Positions 1-13,138 of a stretch of DNA of 64,000 bases are shown here, in pieces. Position 1 is the stretch's first letter. Each line of letters starts with the position of its first letter. The notes beneath the pieces were generated by a model. It saw only the letters and a program-made list of their open reading frames with translations. It was not told the origin of the DNA and made no database searches. The translations under genes and the position numbers were made by a program. The stretch is taken from NCBI GenBank assembly GCA_018340805.1, contig JACMZG010001913.1, positions 36,623,476-36,687,475 of the forward strand, given 5' to 3'. This DNA comes from Microvelia longipes. Taxonomy: Eukaryota; Arthropoda; Insecta; Hemiptera; Veliidae.

Positions 1-469
1 AACTATATTAATAATAACCAATCCATAATATTAAAAGTTCTTTTCACTCATTTTTATTTTTAATATTTTCTATCAAAATTTCTAACAGTTTTTATTACTT
101 ATTCAAGTCATACAAGTCTAAAATAAGTATTCCATGGCTGTATGGTCCTAGTAGACCAATGCCACAAAAAAAATCTCCATAAGGTGTTTAGATCGAGCTG
201 AAATTTCTGGCACATGTACTGCTATGTATGGTTAACAAAAATAAAAAAAAGATTTTATTATCTGTATCAGTTTTGGTTTCATATGTTGACACATAATACA
301 TAATGAAAACAAATCACCTTTTTGATTAATGCATTTTAAAATTCGTTTATATCGTGGCAGTATGCCACTTATTTAAACTAGCAATATGAAGAACAGTTCA
401 GGACAAAAACTATGTGGCCGCGAAGCAGCCTCAGTGCCTACGTCGCGTAGCGGCAAAGATGCCCTGGGC

Positions 470-570
470 CTTTTAATATAACCATAATTGATAATTGGGG
501 TAGGAATCGAGGATAGACCTCATTTGCACTGCGACTAGAAATAGTTGTACAATTAATATAACCATGGGAA
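470..570 (-). mobile_element. LINE 3'-end fragment (same family as 17490-18035)
   Basis: gttgggg-like block followed by gaatcgaggatagacctcat and ttgcactgcgact matches the 3' UTR of the LINE fragment at 17.5 kb, same orientation. The open frame on the opposite side is chance. Confidence 0.5.
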
Positions 571-1439
571 GGTAAGCTTCCTCTTGTTTTTCAAAAAAAT
601 TCCCTATTGCGTCGTCCCTTTTGTTCATAATCCTTTTATTGCCCTTTGGATTTGATATTATAAAGACGAGCGAAGCGAGTCTGAAGTCTAAAGAAGATAC
701 TCCGTACCTGTTTTTCTTTAATTTCATTAAAGGTTTGGCATTGATGATGGCCTCTAGTTTAGTTGATAGCTGTTAACCAAAAAAACATTTGTTTCACACA
801 GAGACTTTTCTTTTTCATCATTCCGGATGAACATCTTTCATGATCATTCCATTACAGAAACACTGTTTCGCAGGCAATTATTTTCATTAAGTTATTATTT
901 AAATTTCAAAATTTATGGGTTTAATGAAGTGATTTCACTTTTTATCTGTTTTATGTCCGGGAGCCAAGCTGTCTGGTCCGGGCGTTTAAATTTGTTTTAA
1001 AACATTAAAATAAATGGTTCCGGTTAAATTTCACCAGAATGATGAAACGTTTAGATACTTAAATGACGTAAAATCATTAAAAGGTCTAATATACTTTTAA
1101 TATCTATGTTTAGTATCTATGTACTAAGATAATTAGTTTTGAACATGAAATTAATTTTTACTGAAGTTTATAATTTACTATCTTTAATCTTTTGCAATGA
1201 AAATATATTTTTATTTAACTCTATTAATACTTTAAGTTGTTACTTTATAGCTAGATATATAGGGGAAAATACTTTTTTATAATAAATATATTTCAGGACT
1301 TTCACGAAGTTGTGCATTCAGCTGAGACTTAAAACACCTTGGGGAATGAGATTAAGTTATTTAAATCTTAAATGAACTTTCTATATGGCAGAGACGGCTT
1401 GACGCCTGCATGGGTGCGCCGGTACTTAGATAGTAGAGC

Positions 1440-1860
1440 CATTATTATGATAAGCACAAATTTAGTCTACATGTAAAGAAACCTGGATTTCGAAGATAAA
1501 AAAAATCGAGTACGGGGTACCTCGGAAATTTTCCTTATTACATCTGATTCGCTTCGCTCATCCTCCCTACTTCGGACTCGCTTATCCTCAGAAATACAGT
1601 TCGCCAATTTATACTGCAACGTGCCTTTGGACTTGCTTCGCTCGACTTTAGATAGTAAATGCATCCGTATCATTCTCAGCGGTCACCCATACAGCACTGA
1701 TCACGCTCAATGTTCCTTAATTTTTATGATCCAACAAAAATCATGGATATACTAGTCGTATTAAAATGAAACTTAGTGTACTTATTAATTATATAATAAT
1801 TACACTTGTACTAAATTTCAACACAATTAGACCATGTCTCAATTTTTTAAAACATGTACA
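1440..1860 (-). repeat. Dispersed repeat family A, copy 1
   Basis: Begins near gtacggggtacctcggaaat and contains ttcgcttcgctcatcctc, cttcggactcgct, catccgtatcattctcagcg and gtcacccatacagcactga. The same string of blocks recurs at about 5565-5850, 33040-33420, 42180-42440, 42880-43085, 52900-53690 and 61915-62640. A high-copy interspersed repeat of unknown class. Confidence 0.7.
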
Positions 1861-2025
1861 CAAGTCCACGTTGAAAATGAGCCATTTTCAAAGCGAAATT
1901 TCTCGTTTTTTATAAAAGATAAAGAATTGTAATTTCAAAAATAATATTGTTCCGATATGATCTTTGCGTAAGCCAAATTGTAAGATTCTAGGATAACCAG
2001 GTCAAAAGATATAAGGGGGTAGAAA

Positions 2026-2235
2026 ATGCTCCAAATTGCTTCGAGAAAAGTGTGTTCGTCAATGCCAGCCTTGGATATGAAACTTGTACGTTATAAAGAA
2101 AGACTTGGCTGGGGCACTAACGTGCCCCCTGATAAAGTTAACTTAAAATTACAAGGTCCGAAAATGAATTTAATAAAAAGTAAATCAATAGTAACGGCAT
2201 TCATTGCTGAAATTGATCTTTTAAAAAGTGGTTAA
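2026..2235 (+). pseudogene. Decayed transposase-derived fragment (GTF2IRD2/hAT-like region)
   Basis: A 69-residue frame whose second half reads VNLKLQGPKMNLIK and then IVTAFIAEIDLL. This resembles the LNLKLQGKxxLIxDxxxxVxAFxxKLxLF segment of transposase-derived proteins such as GTF2IRD2/SCAND3 relatives. The upstream half is not recognisable and the frame ends soon after. I see no intact gene around it. Assignment is from memory of the motif only. Confidence 0.45.
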
Positions 2236-2945
2236 ATATCCTTAATTTAGAATATTAACACAAGCAATTAAATACTTTCTTTATTTATTTGTTTAAATTA
2301 GTCTCTACAAAGGAGTGGTGATACAAATATATGACATTAGATAGAGTACATCTTTAGCTTAAGGGAGGTAGTGGATGATTGTATTAAAAGCAAATCAACA
2401 TTTCTTATTTAGAGACAATAAATAAGTGAATAAATTAAATAATTAAACTTTTAAATATTTGCTAAGCAAATATGAGATACAGAAGAATAAATAAACTTCC
2501 AGCAAATAGCTAAATTAGCTTAAATCCTTCTTTAAAATGTAACCAAAAAGATTTTATTTTATTTTAAATTGATTCATCTTAATGAGAGAAATTAAACTTG
2601 ACCTTATTTTAATTTTAAAATAAAAAAAAAAGTTTTGTAGAATAAAAAAAAGAGACAATTAAACTTGTGTGGAAAATAAAATGAGCAAACATTCTTCTTG
2701 TTCAACTTGAGCGTAAAAGATAATGAAGGAGATAAGGGAAAGAAAAAATAGATAAATAAAACTCTTGTGCCACTCTTGTGCTCTCTCTTTTCTCTTGTGT
2801 CACTTGGACAAGCAATTAAATAATGTATTGGCTATACAAAGATAATTAGCAGGTAATTTGGATACTGGTTTATCACCTTATAAGATAGGGGGACTTAAAA
2901 GGGGGCAATGAGTAAAAAAAGGTTGAGAACCACTGCTATAATAAA

Positions 2946-3805
2946 ATGAAATATTGGAACTATACTAGACCTGCGGACATGATGGTATTGCAGGTTTAGT
3001 TTACAATAGTCATCTACGGCGAAAGAAAGTATTACTGTATACCACCCGAAGATGTACAGGCATGTTTTAATATTTTTTAAGACATTATAATCCGTTTTTA
3101 TATTATTGATGCTACGGGGAGGAATAGCAACATCAAAGTCCCCATGTAGACAAGTAATTCGACCAGCAAAAGACTTGATATCTTAAAGAGCCTGGTAAGC
3201 TTTAATCTTTTAAGACAACAACTGATGTAGATCATTAAAATACTTGCAGTTAAAATAATTTTGGCACGGAGGTCCACGAGCCGGGCGAATTTTCTTTGAA
3301 ATTCTTTCTTTCCGATTTTTTGCTTAATATTTCGATGTATATTTAATAAAACCAAGCAGTAGCGTCACAACTTCTATTAATTTTTTCCGAATCTTTCAAA
3401 GAAAATGCGCGTATTTATCCATACATTACACAGTACAGCATTATTTTCACTCATTAAAAGCTCGGTTTATGCTCATTTTTAGCGCATTTTCTTCGAAAAA
3501 TACTAAAAAAACATGTTGTGACGTTACTACTCAGGTTATTAAATATACATCAACAAATTGGACAGATAACCAAGCAAGGGCGCGTATTTCATAGAAAATT
3601 CACTCGGTTTGAATACCTCTGTGCCGGAATTATTTTGAAGTTATTAACTTAAATAATTAAACCAGTTAGGGGTAATAAACATACTTGGATGTCTTCTATT
3701 GATACAATTCATACACTAATATTTTCTTTCGCCGTAAATTACTATTGTAAACTAAACCTGCAATACAAACCTGTCCGCAGGTATAGTATAGTTCTAATAT
3801 TACAT
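2946..3805. mobile_element. Foldback element with ~84-bp inverted arms
   Basis: The left arm (2946-3029, atgaaatattggaactatac ...) and right arm (3722-3805) are inverted complements with few mismatches, sharing cctgcaatac, gtccgcaggt and ctttcgccgta. The interior (3350-3540) holds further inverted pieces (agcgtcacaac / gttgtgacgtt). No transposase frame is visible. Likely a non-autonomous DNA transposon. Confidence 0.75.
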
Positions 3806-3908
3806 GCTTCACTTATAGCACATGATAAAACAGTTACTTACACATATAAAATACAATACAAATATACTATGTGTAGTAGCTATGTGTGTAATAGTTATTA
3901 CACACATA

Positions 3909-4403
3909 CAAATATAAAATAAAAATGCTATTATCTCAAAAAGCCATTTTTTTAAATTTTGAAAAAAATCCTAAAAAGAGCTTAAACTGTTAGTAAAATG
4001 TCCACAAAGTTTTATTTTGGGACCGCCATGGGATTGGACACAGTAGCATATAACGTGTGTCAAGGTATGTTAAAAAAATCACTTATTTTACAATTTCTAT
4101 TAATGGTTATGTCATGAATCTTAACTTTGTTACACTATGACACACGTCATAGTGTAACATGACGATAGGCATCTTAACATAGATAGGCATCTTAACACAT
4201 AGATAAGCATCTTAACATAGATAGGCATCTTAACATAGATAGGCATCTTAATATACTTTGACACAAGTTATGTGCTTCTGTATCCATTCCCATGGCGGTC
4301 CCAAAATAAAACTTTGTGAACACAGTTTAAGCTCTTTTTAGGAATTTTTACAATTTTTTTAAAATTGGCTTTTTGAGGTATTATCATTTTTATTTTATAT
4401 TTG
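3909..4403. mobile_element. Foldback element enclosing a 20-bp tandem repeat
   Basis: Left arm about 3909-4070 and right arm about 4255-4403 are inverted complements, sharing gaccgccatggga / tcccatggcggtc, aagttttattttggga and gctcttttt. The loop contains the hairpin cactatgacacacgtcatag and an array of ~20-bp repeats. Confidence 0.75.
4162..4252 (+). repeat. Tandem repeat, ~20-bp unit
   Basis: About five units of ataggcatcttaacatag, with small variants such as ataagcatcttaacatag, in the loop of the foldback element. Confidence 0.85.
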
Positions 4404-5564
4404 CTCATTATAAAACTTATTAACCTAAAGTAAGTAGAATCTATTAGAAAAGGCAAAGTTTACTCAAACACCACCAAAATAAAAATTATAGCCAGAATTT
4501 TAGATACAGACATTTTTGTAGTCAAAGAAATGTTAAAAAATCCTATTTTTTGCGGCACAAAAGTTCAACATCCTGCTGCGGCAATATGGCTGTCCCAAAT
4601 AAGCTGAAAATATAGATTTTTTTTCTTCATTGGTGCTTACCTGTCAGCCAAGTTATACTAAAATCAGTGACATGGAGTCCAAATATGTACTTTTTTGTGT
4701 TGATTTGACATGGAATGACCCTGGCGGGAATTCGAAAACCTGCCCTGTAGCCTACAGGTTACCTTTATCCAGCTCTCTATTATCAAAGAAGAAAAATCGA
4801 GCAAGAAATTGATTTTTAACTATGATATCAATCATTTGAAAGGAAATTCGTCCGGTTTGAAGAGCCTAGCTAGAGAATTTTGTTTTTTCACACTCTGCAA
4901 GCAAATAATACAGAAACCTGACTAACATACGTAATATTTATAATATCTAAATATTAAAATATGTTAATTTAATCTAACAAACACAAATTGTTGAAAAATA
5001 TATCATTCCTGATTTATATTTATTTGACTGTTCTTTGTTTTCATTTGCTTATTTTATTTGTTTTAAGAAAAATGTTCTCATAGTAAATAAAAAATTATAA
5101 GTAACACTATTCCGGGTCAAAAAGAATTAATTTGGCTTGAATAAAGTTCACATGTGAATAAAATAAACTTATGTCATTAATAAAATAGCAGCTTAGTACA
5201 TCCGTCATGCAATGCGTGTTAATTAATTGTTTGGAAAAACGTCAGTCTGTTTTTGATTATTACTGCTGTATGACTAGTTATGTGTACCTCTTAGATTGAG
5301 GCGACCATAAGGTAAGTGGTAACTTATTTATTTTATTTTTTATTTTATTTAATTTATTTATTTTATTTTTTATTTTATTTAATTTATTTATTTTATTTAT
5401 CCTGGAGCTTAATTAGTCACTATTAGATTAACATTGGTAAACAAGGAAAACAACAAAGAGGTAAAGATATTTTGGATTTGAACTTTTTTTGTATTATTTG
5501 GGACAGTTTTTGATATAGACAGTATAAGAACTTATTTAGAACTTATCAATAAAAATCATCAATA

Positions 5565-5850
5565 ATAAAAAAAATTGGTAAAGGGTACCTCAGAAATTTT
5601 TCTCATCACATCGGATTCGCTACGCTCATTTTCTTAGCTTCGGAATCGCTTCGCTTTTCCTTAGAATATACTAGTCGTTAAATTTATACTCCAACACATC
5701 TTCGGACTAGCTTTACCCGTCCATTGATAGTCAATGCATCCGTTTCATTTCCAGCAGTCACCTCAGCTTCAGTTTTAAGTATATAAGGTCAGTTTTTAGT
5801 GAGTTAAGGTTATAATAACCTAAGCAGTATCGTGACAACATGTTAGTTAA
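5565..5850 (-). repeat. Dispersed repeat family A, copy 2
   Basis: Partial copy with aagggtacctcagaaattt, ttcgctacgctcatt and catccgtttcatttccagca blocks in the same order as copy 1. Confidence 0.6.
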
Positions 5851-6117
5851 TGTTTCAAAATTAGTAGGTAACAAGATTAAAACCTTGGAACCCTAGCTTT
5901 GAGTTGTTGTATCACCTCTGGACCGGTTCTTTAGATTTAGCACTCCGAAAAACTTCAGAAACGACCCCCTTCTAGACATATGTTGTTAGTCGATAAATAC
6001 ATATCGCGCCCCTGCAAGAAAAGAGGTCGAGTAGGGTAGAATATTTTAGTGGTATTTCAACTCAAAGCGCAAATAAAGTTAATTCAGAAAGTATTAAGAT
6101 TCTCATGCGTAGAAATA

Positions 6118-6245
6118 TATTATACTAGAGGGGCCTACCCTATCTAAATACACTGGGAGGCCTTAAACATCATTTTGGGGTTCTCAAGGGTTTTGTGTAA
6201 CCTAATTGAAACCTCCTTTAATAGTGAGTTAAGGTTATAATAAAT
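6118..6245 (-). repeat. Dispersed repeat family B copy
   Basis: tatactagaggggcctaccc, tatctaaatacactgggagg and cctccttt...ttaaggttataata are the complement of blocks at 16565-16735, 16895-17068, 18018-18105 and 46850-46975. Confidence 0.6.
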
Positions 6246-6675
6246 CAATTGATTTCGACTTCCAGCGCATTGATTGTCTTTTGAATTGTATTTTTAACGT
6301 TCTACAATATAAGTTATTGTACTGATTATTTGATTATATTTTTGGCGATGATTGTCAGGTTACTTCTTCGAAGATTTAAAATGTAATTTAAAAGGGCCTC
6401 TCTAGTCTATGTATGTTCTGTATGTTCTATGTCTAGCGGATGGGATAAAATAAGCGCATTTCTTTTAAAAATTCAGAAAAAAAATTGCAAATCAAAGGGA
6501 TTCTGGTAAAACTTTCACTCATAAACCAAACACACTCGGAGTGTTAAAAATATACACGTGCGGGAATAACATTACGCGTAAAGATATCAATAGTTTAAAT
6601 AAATAATCGTCTTACGTCCCAAGGGTGAAAAAAATGGGATCTGAGTCCCAGATCTCTCTGATGTCAAAGGTAATG

Positions 6676-6682
6676 TATATAT

Positions 6683-6735
<53 letters not shown>

Positions 6736-6740
6736 ATATA
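6676..6740. repeat. (TA)n microsatellite
   Basis: Alternating TA with a few interruptions. The overlapping short frame rich in Tyr-Ile is a product of this repeat. Confidence 0.95.
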
Positions 6741-8417
6741 TCTGTGTGTGTATGTATAGTAATCCTCTCTAAAACTGATATATGACGCAGTCCTGTTTCT
6801 CACTCCCTCTATGTCACCCATTTCTTTAGTTCATTTTTTAACTGAATGAGGAAATTCGCTGAAAAGTTTCTCTGTAGCAATTAATAAAACCTGCACTTAT
6901 TATAGTTCTCGAAATTAATAATTTTGATTAAAAAAAAACTATATAAGTTATATTATATCAGTTAGCATCGCGGTTGCTATAAAACAATAGCGATAATAAA
7001 ACATATAATGGCTTTGAAAATCACTCAGCACAATCAACATAATTAAAATTAAAACAAACACGGCTATGAATGGTTAATAAACTACGTAAACATTGTTATA
7101 AAATTTAGTTCAGTGCCGACTCTAAATATCTTATTACTGGTAAGTAATAAGATATTTAGTAATAAGTAGTAAGTCTCAGCCTTCAATCTTGGGACTATAG
7201 GCAGTGTAACAATATGGTTCAATGCTGGTTGAAGACTTTTAAGATTTTATGCTAGGGAAGAGAACTTTACATAAAGCATTATTCAAAAGTTTATTAAGCC
7301 GATGTTGCTTAACCTGTGCTAGTATTAGTAGTAGTAATATGTATATATTATACATTACGGCTTAACAACAATTAACACTCTCATACCTACATACAGACAC
7401 CCAATTTGTTTCGATTATTGTGGTCTGTGGGTGCTGAAACGTGGACATTAGATTGGAGAAGTGGGTGTTACATTCTTGACTAATGCAATGCTTCCCATTC
7501 CTCTTAGGAGGTAAGGAAGCAAACTTATATGAAATATTGTTTAACACCGTAGACATTAAAAAGCCCATTTTAAACTATGTTGAGAAAAACTTATCAGCAA
7601 TTAATAATTTCATTTATTGTTAACATTATCAGATAATTACCGGGTCCCATTTGAAAATATTCGCTAATGAAGTTAATGACATACCGGGTCCGATGTCTGC
7701 GACACTAATCTATTTTCAGAGGTTCTTGATACAAAAATGTCCATCCGTACAAGAGCTAACGTGTTTACAAATATTGGATAAATTATGGTGGTAGTTAAAC
7801 AACTAATTTTAAGTAGGGCATCGTTTTTTATTTATTTTTTTTTGGGGGGGGGGGGCTTTAAGGTTATATAATATCGGTTCTGAGTCGAAACAAGCAGTAA
7901 AAGAACTAAAAAAAAGGGTTCTAGGTTCGAGTTTTTTTTACCAAATAATTTTGTAGCGGAGGCACACAAAATGGACAAATCCATATTAATAGTCTGTTAT
8001 AATAATAGCTACAAAAACAAGACGTACAGTATCTATCGAGTCACAAATTAATGTTTAAACATTTGAACAATATTATATAACAACTTAGATCATAAAAAAA
8101 AATGATAAGGATATGCAAACTTAAAACGACAATGAATTTATAAATTAGAAAACACACACACCATCTAAGAGAAGCATTAAATGAATGAAAGGATATTAAA
8201 TAAATAAATAAATAAACCATTTATTGTGGATCATTACAATAAGTTACAATTTTACAAGTTTAAATTTACAAGTTAAACCACAAATCGGGGTTACCCGGAG
8301 AAAGGATATTAAGAGCATAAATATCTATAAATATAAAAAAAAAATCAAAAAAATATGGGGAGGGGTGTTATTCAGTTCGTCCTCAGAAGTTTCAAGTGAT
8401 TAATATTATACTTGCAG

Positions 8418-8815
8418 CACCTTGCGGGGCCCCGCGACTCGATGATGTTAAGATAAACCCCTCTAAGAATAAACGGGGCCCCGTTTTTTTTAGTAAAGAT
8501 ATTGTATAAAACTCAAACAAGGGGCCCCGTAACTTGATGATCTTCAGAAAGACTATACTTATAAATAAACGAGGCCCTATTTTTAGGTAAAGAGATTGAA
8601 TAAAACTTACAAAAGGGCTCCCTATAGCTTATAATAATCTTAAGAACGTCTTACTAAGATTAAACGGGACCTTATTGTCTGATAGATTGTATAAAAGTCA
8701 AACAAGGGGGCCCGGGGCTTAACGATATTAAGAAAGGCTATTTTAAGATTTAGATGAAGATATTTTATACAACTCCTACAGGGGGCCCCACAACTTATTG
8801 ATGTTAAAACAGACT
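8418..8815 (+). repeat. Degenerate tandem repeat with GGGGCCCC blocks
   Basis: About four to five diverged units, roughly 80-115 bp apart. Each has a G/C-rich block (gcggggccccgc, aaggggccccgtaacttga, gggggcccggggctt, gggggccccacaactt), then gatgatnttaag and aagatattgtataaaactc. The GC-rich palindromes stand out sharply from the AT-rich surroundings. Confidence 0.7.
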
Positions 8816-9749
8816 ATAATAATCTCTACTGTGGCATGGACCCATTTCATTAGTAGGTTTATTTCTTTTTAACTTTACTTATATATTTTTACTTTATATG
8901 GTTAAAAATGTCATTCTGTGAGTTTGTGCAAATTAAAATTATTCAAAAAAGTGAAATAAATTAACAATAAACCAATAAAAAAACTATATTGTGATTTTTA
9001 ACTTCTTATCGGTTTCTTTAAAAACCCGTGACAACCCGTTTAAAATGATTTTTCAAATGAATGGGTCACTTTAGTGAGTTTAAAGGCCCTAAAATTAATT
9101 AAAATAAATCACATCAAGAAAAAATTTAAAGGTAAATCGTCAAAAATGAGAAAAAAAGTAAAAAACCCATACACATGTTATAACGCTTATTATCAATTTC
9201 TTGATAATTGCGACAGTGGCGCTGCTACGGACTTTGAATCGCGAACAAGTATGAATGTGTTCGTGCACAGCTAATTTTAGTTGGATATGCCTAGTTTGTT
9301 ATAAGTAATGGGATAATTACGCCAATTTCCTTTGAAAATTCAGAAAAATTGAGTAACGAGTTTAAAGTTACTACTTTTGTTATAAAGCGCTAACCGGAAA
9401 CGTAAACAAGAAATGGATTGTTGCACGGAAGCACACATTTAAAAGGAAATTCACCCAACTTGGGGACTCAACCGCGCCGCAGAGTGATTAATTTTCTAAC
9501 CCCTTGGGGATTCAACCTGAACTGTTCACACGGTATTTTTTAGTTTAGATTCTATAGATTAGATTCTACCCCGATAAAGAATGAGTTTCATAAGACAACA
9601 GTGTCGGGGGTTAAACCCCATAGGGGTTAGAACACGGGCTTGAACTCCCTGCCAAATCCCGCGTGTGAACGAAGTAATAGATTTTAAAAACTGTATACCA
9701 AATATTTACACAGAGAGTTGATACTATCAAATTAATTTGATTATTTGTT

Positions 9750-9810
9750 TATTAAATAAATTAATATTTATAAAGGACTGTAGTCTTCAAGAAATTTAAA
9801 TTTTAAATAT
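9750..9810 (+). repeat. Solo end of Penelope-like terminal arm
   Basis: attaaataaattaatattta then aaaggactgtagtcttcaag and aaatttaaattt match the outer end of the right arm at 28880-28944. Confidence 0.7.
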
Positions 9811-10176
9811 TCTATTATCTATGTCTTATATTTTATCAACACAAATATGGCAGCTATTATTTTTAAGTCCATAATTATAACCTTTAACTTGTTTGATGTT
9901 AGCTTAGTTTTTTTAATATTTTGTTTATTAAAGGCAAATACACAGCTTTATGTATTGTAAGTATATTTTTTTAAAAATATTTTCTGATTATAAGTGATGT
10001 AATTGTTAATGCAAACAATAGTCACTCCTTTAAATGTAAATATATTTACAGTGTTAGATTTCAACTGTAAACAGCCATCGTCAGTGCTGGGAAGATGCGA
10101 AAGAATACATACAAAAAGTATACTTAATATTATTAGTATTCGTCACTGTTGTGTATAATTTTTATTTTATTTAAAA

Positions 10177-10320
10177 ACACTGGATGGAATTGTAATAACA
10201 ACTTCCTACTTCTTTAAATGACTATATTTCGCCTGACCCCAGACATGAGTATGCCTGGGTTCAGGCGAAATATAGTAATTTAAAGGAGTAAGAAGTTGTT
10301 ATTACAGTCCAATCCAGTGT
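10177..10320. mobile_element. Short palindromic MITE
   Basis: 144 bp that fold into one hairpin: acactggatggaattgtaat ... attacagtccaatccagtgt, with inner arms tatatttcgcctgaacccag-like. Each arm is about 60 bp. Confidence 0.8.
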
Positions 10321-10502
10321 CTGAATTAATTAAAAACTATACGTTTTGTTACATCTGAGACAGAGGGCTAAATCTGACCGAGGTTAAATTTGTAATAGCA
10401 ATTGTTCAAGTGAATTCATACGTTTAAGTAAAACTAAGAAGAATTTATCAGTTATTTTACCCACTTGTAAATAAAACGTATTAAATTGTTTAAAGTATGC
10501 TT

Positions 10503-10560
10503 ACCCAGTGAGGATTGAAGATATAACCTCCAGCTTACCAACTGAGCTAAAGAGGTCTAT
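10503..10560 (-). repeat. tRNA-like (SINE-type) sequence
   Basis: On the - strand, cctctttagctcagttggta is a good A box. A weak B-box-like cttcaatcctcac follows about 20 bp later, too close for a real tRNA. Possibly a SINE head or tRNA pseudogene. Confidence 0.35.
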
Positions 10561-11156
10561 CTATTTTACTCTCTCTAGTTACTATTTTCCTTAAAGACTA
10601 AAACGTAAATGTAACTTTTCTGGTATCTAAAAGACGAGGAAAAGTGCACTACTTCTGTTTTTAGGGAGTAGATTATTGTTTTATCTACTCCTTGTATTGT
10701 AAGTTCTACTTACAGTCTTGTTATCTCACACTGTAAATTTACTTTTACTCCCTTGGAAGGAAAAGAGAAAGTGTTGCCAACAGAATTTTTTAGTAAAATT
10801 TTTAGGAATTTTAGGATATTTTTAGGATTTTTTTTCGGTGTTATGTTGGTACTACGGGTAGAATATACAATATACACACGCTAATGTTTAAATTACAAAT
10901 ATAGTATTACACATTATTCTATTGACAGCTTACAATAAAATAATGTGAAGATAGTGGCTTTATTCTCTCTTCATCAGAGTAATTGACATGGTGAGAATAA
11001 ACTAAACTAACACAATAACAATGGACAGCTGGACAAGGGTTACCTAGAGATAACCACAGTACGTTTTGGTGTAACCTACTGATAAGAACCATTTTCTAAA
11101 CAAAGATTTTCCCCATGTATTTAGCATAGGACAAAATTTTTAGGAGGTTGTTTTTT

Positions 11157-11505
11157 AATATAATTTATTGTATTTAACTCTTGAAATGTTATGAAATCGA
11201 AAGTTGGACATCTATATTTACGTTAGTAAAGAAAACAAGTGTGGTTTGTTCGATTTTTCCGAATAAAATACGGTAGTGAAATGTGACCTTTTTTGTGCAT
11301 TTTGGACCCTCCGTTTTTTGACTTTTTTTTTAATATAATTCATATTATTTAACTCTTGAAATGTTATGAAATCGAAAGTTGGACATCTATATTATCGAAA
11401 AGAAACAAAATCAGTGAGGTTTAGTAGATTTTTCTGAAATAAATACGGTAGTAAAATCTAATGTTTTTGTTTACATTTTGCACTCGTTTGTTTCTGATGT
11501 TTTTG
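11157..11505 (+). repeat. Two tandem ~174-bp repeat units
   Basis: Two direct copies beginning taatataatt and containing ctcttgaaatgttatgaaat, cgaaagttggacatctatat and aaatacggtagt. An inverted diverged copy occurs at about 32395-32600, suggesting a dispersed or satellite-like family. Confidence 0.75.
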
Positions 11506-12503
11506 TACTATTTTTGACTTCTTATCAAGATAATATCGTATATTATTGGTTTCAACGACAAAGGTAATTTGTTTATACTGAAAGAAGTATGTATATCAGC
11601 ATTTGTGGTATGGAATATTAGTAACTTTGTTGATAAGTTGCTCAAGTCACTTCTGTGCATTGATGCCGTGCATAATTTAAATCATACGTCGTACAACAAT
11701 AATGTTTCGGAAAAAAACTATTTGAATTTGCAATGAAAAGTAAAAATTTTGATTTAGGTAGTAAGTTTCAGCTTTCTAGTGTAACCCCAATGGGAGCTAC
11801 GATAACACACTCATTGCTTGGTGAAAACTACCGAGAAAGTTTTAAAAACACCTACTACAATTTACTTAGCATATACTTATGATATAAATGTGGAGAAGTA
11901 ATACAATTAAAGTATTAAGTAATTTGGTACTTACTAAGTCATATTTTGATAGGACTATACAGCCAATTAGAGCTAATTTCTATTAAATGGAGACATTTAC
12001 ATATGCTTATCAAACACCGCGCTAATTACTTCATAAAATGACGTATCGCTCGTCTGGTCAATTGCCTAGCCATTGGACTCTAATCAGTATAATTAAAACT
12101 TTATTAGGTTCAAATTAAGTCCTAAGCACTTTTTATCTAGTCGCTTCACAACTATATTATATACACATCACACCTTGTACTTGTATCTTAAACTAGAGAA
12201 CATTGTTTGCCCAATTTTTACCCAGTATATTTTTGGTTTAAAGAAAAGGTTAGTTTAGTAAAAAAGCACCACTATAATCTCATCTCTGTCGTCCAACCGG
12301 TAACAATGTCATAAAAACCCTTATTTTCAAGGAATAACAGAGTAACTATGTGAGTAAAGATTTTAGTTTACTGAATAGTGCGATGGCTAGAGACAAAGAC
12401 ATTAGTAGCGAGGAATACTAAATTATTAACCATTAAGACATTCGCCGATGTCCTAGTTGTGGAACCTCTAATTTGAAGTTTTAGTTCATCTTTATACTAT
12501 AAT

Positions 12504-12658
12504 GCGACACACGGCTAAAATCAGTTGACAGCGAGGGAAAATAAGACGAGGGAGCCAATAAGGTTAGTCTTGGAAGTTAAACCACACCCTCAATTTCAAA
12601 TCAGGCCATCCTCATTGGTTCCTCAACAATATTTTCCCACGCTGTCAACTGATTTTCA
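12504..12658. mobile_element. MITE family C copy 1
   Basis: Terminal inverted repeats cggctaaaatcagttgacag and ctgtcaactgattt flank about 110 bp. Same structure as 63754-63914. The 66-codon frame through it is chance. Confidence 0.7.
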
Positions 12659-13138
12659 GATAGATGATGTTGCTATTAGAATAAAAGGCGTTAGAAGTGA
12701 GGTCAACCAAAAACTTCACATATAAGATTTCAATATTACCCAATTTATTAATAGTGTTATAGTAGAACCTCGAAAGTAAATTTTCAAGTTTACCTCGCAT
12801 CTATTGTTAAAGACATTAGTAGCGAGATCAACAAGAAAGTTAAATAGTAGTGATGTCGACCATAACATCACATTCAAGGTTTCAATATTAATCCATTAAT
12901 CGATGGCTTAACAGTAACATCTCGTAAATTAAGTTTTAAGTTGATCTCGAAATGAATGTTAAAGACATTAGTAGTCTATTATTAAGACTATTATTATAAT
13001 CTATTATAAAGACATTAGAAGGTAATATTCTACCTATTGATGTCGACATTTTTACTATTAAATTAAATTTTGTTTAATTAAATATAACATCAGTTTAATC
13101 ATTATTTCAGAAAATAGTAACTACATTGGATAACAAAG

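Noticed and set aside
10503..10560. Functional tRNA gene
   Set aside because: A box is good but the B-box position and the acceptor stem do not form a cloverleaf.
12525..12725. 66-codon frame
   Set aside because: Lies over a MITE with inverted ends; no protein features.
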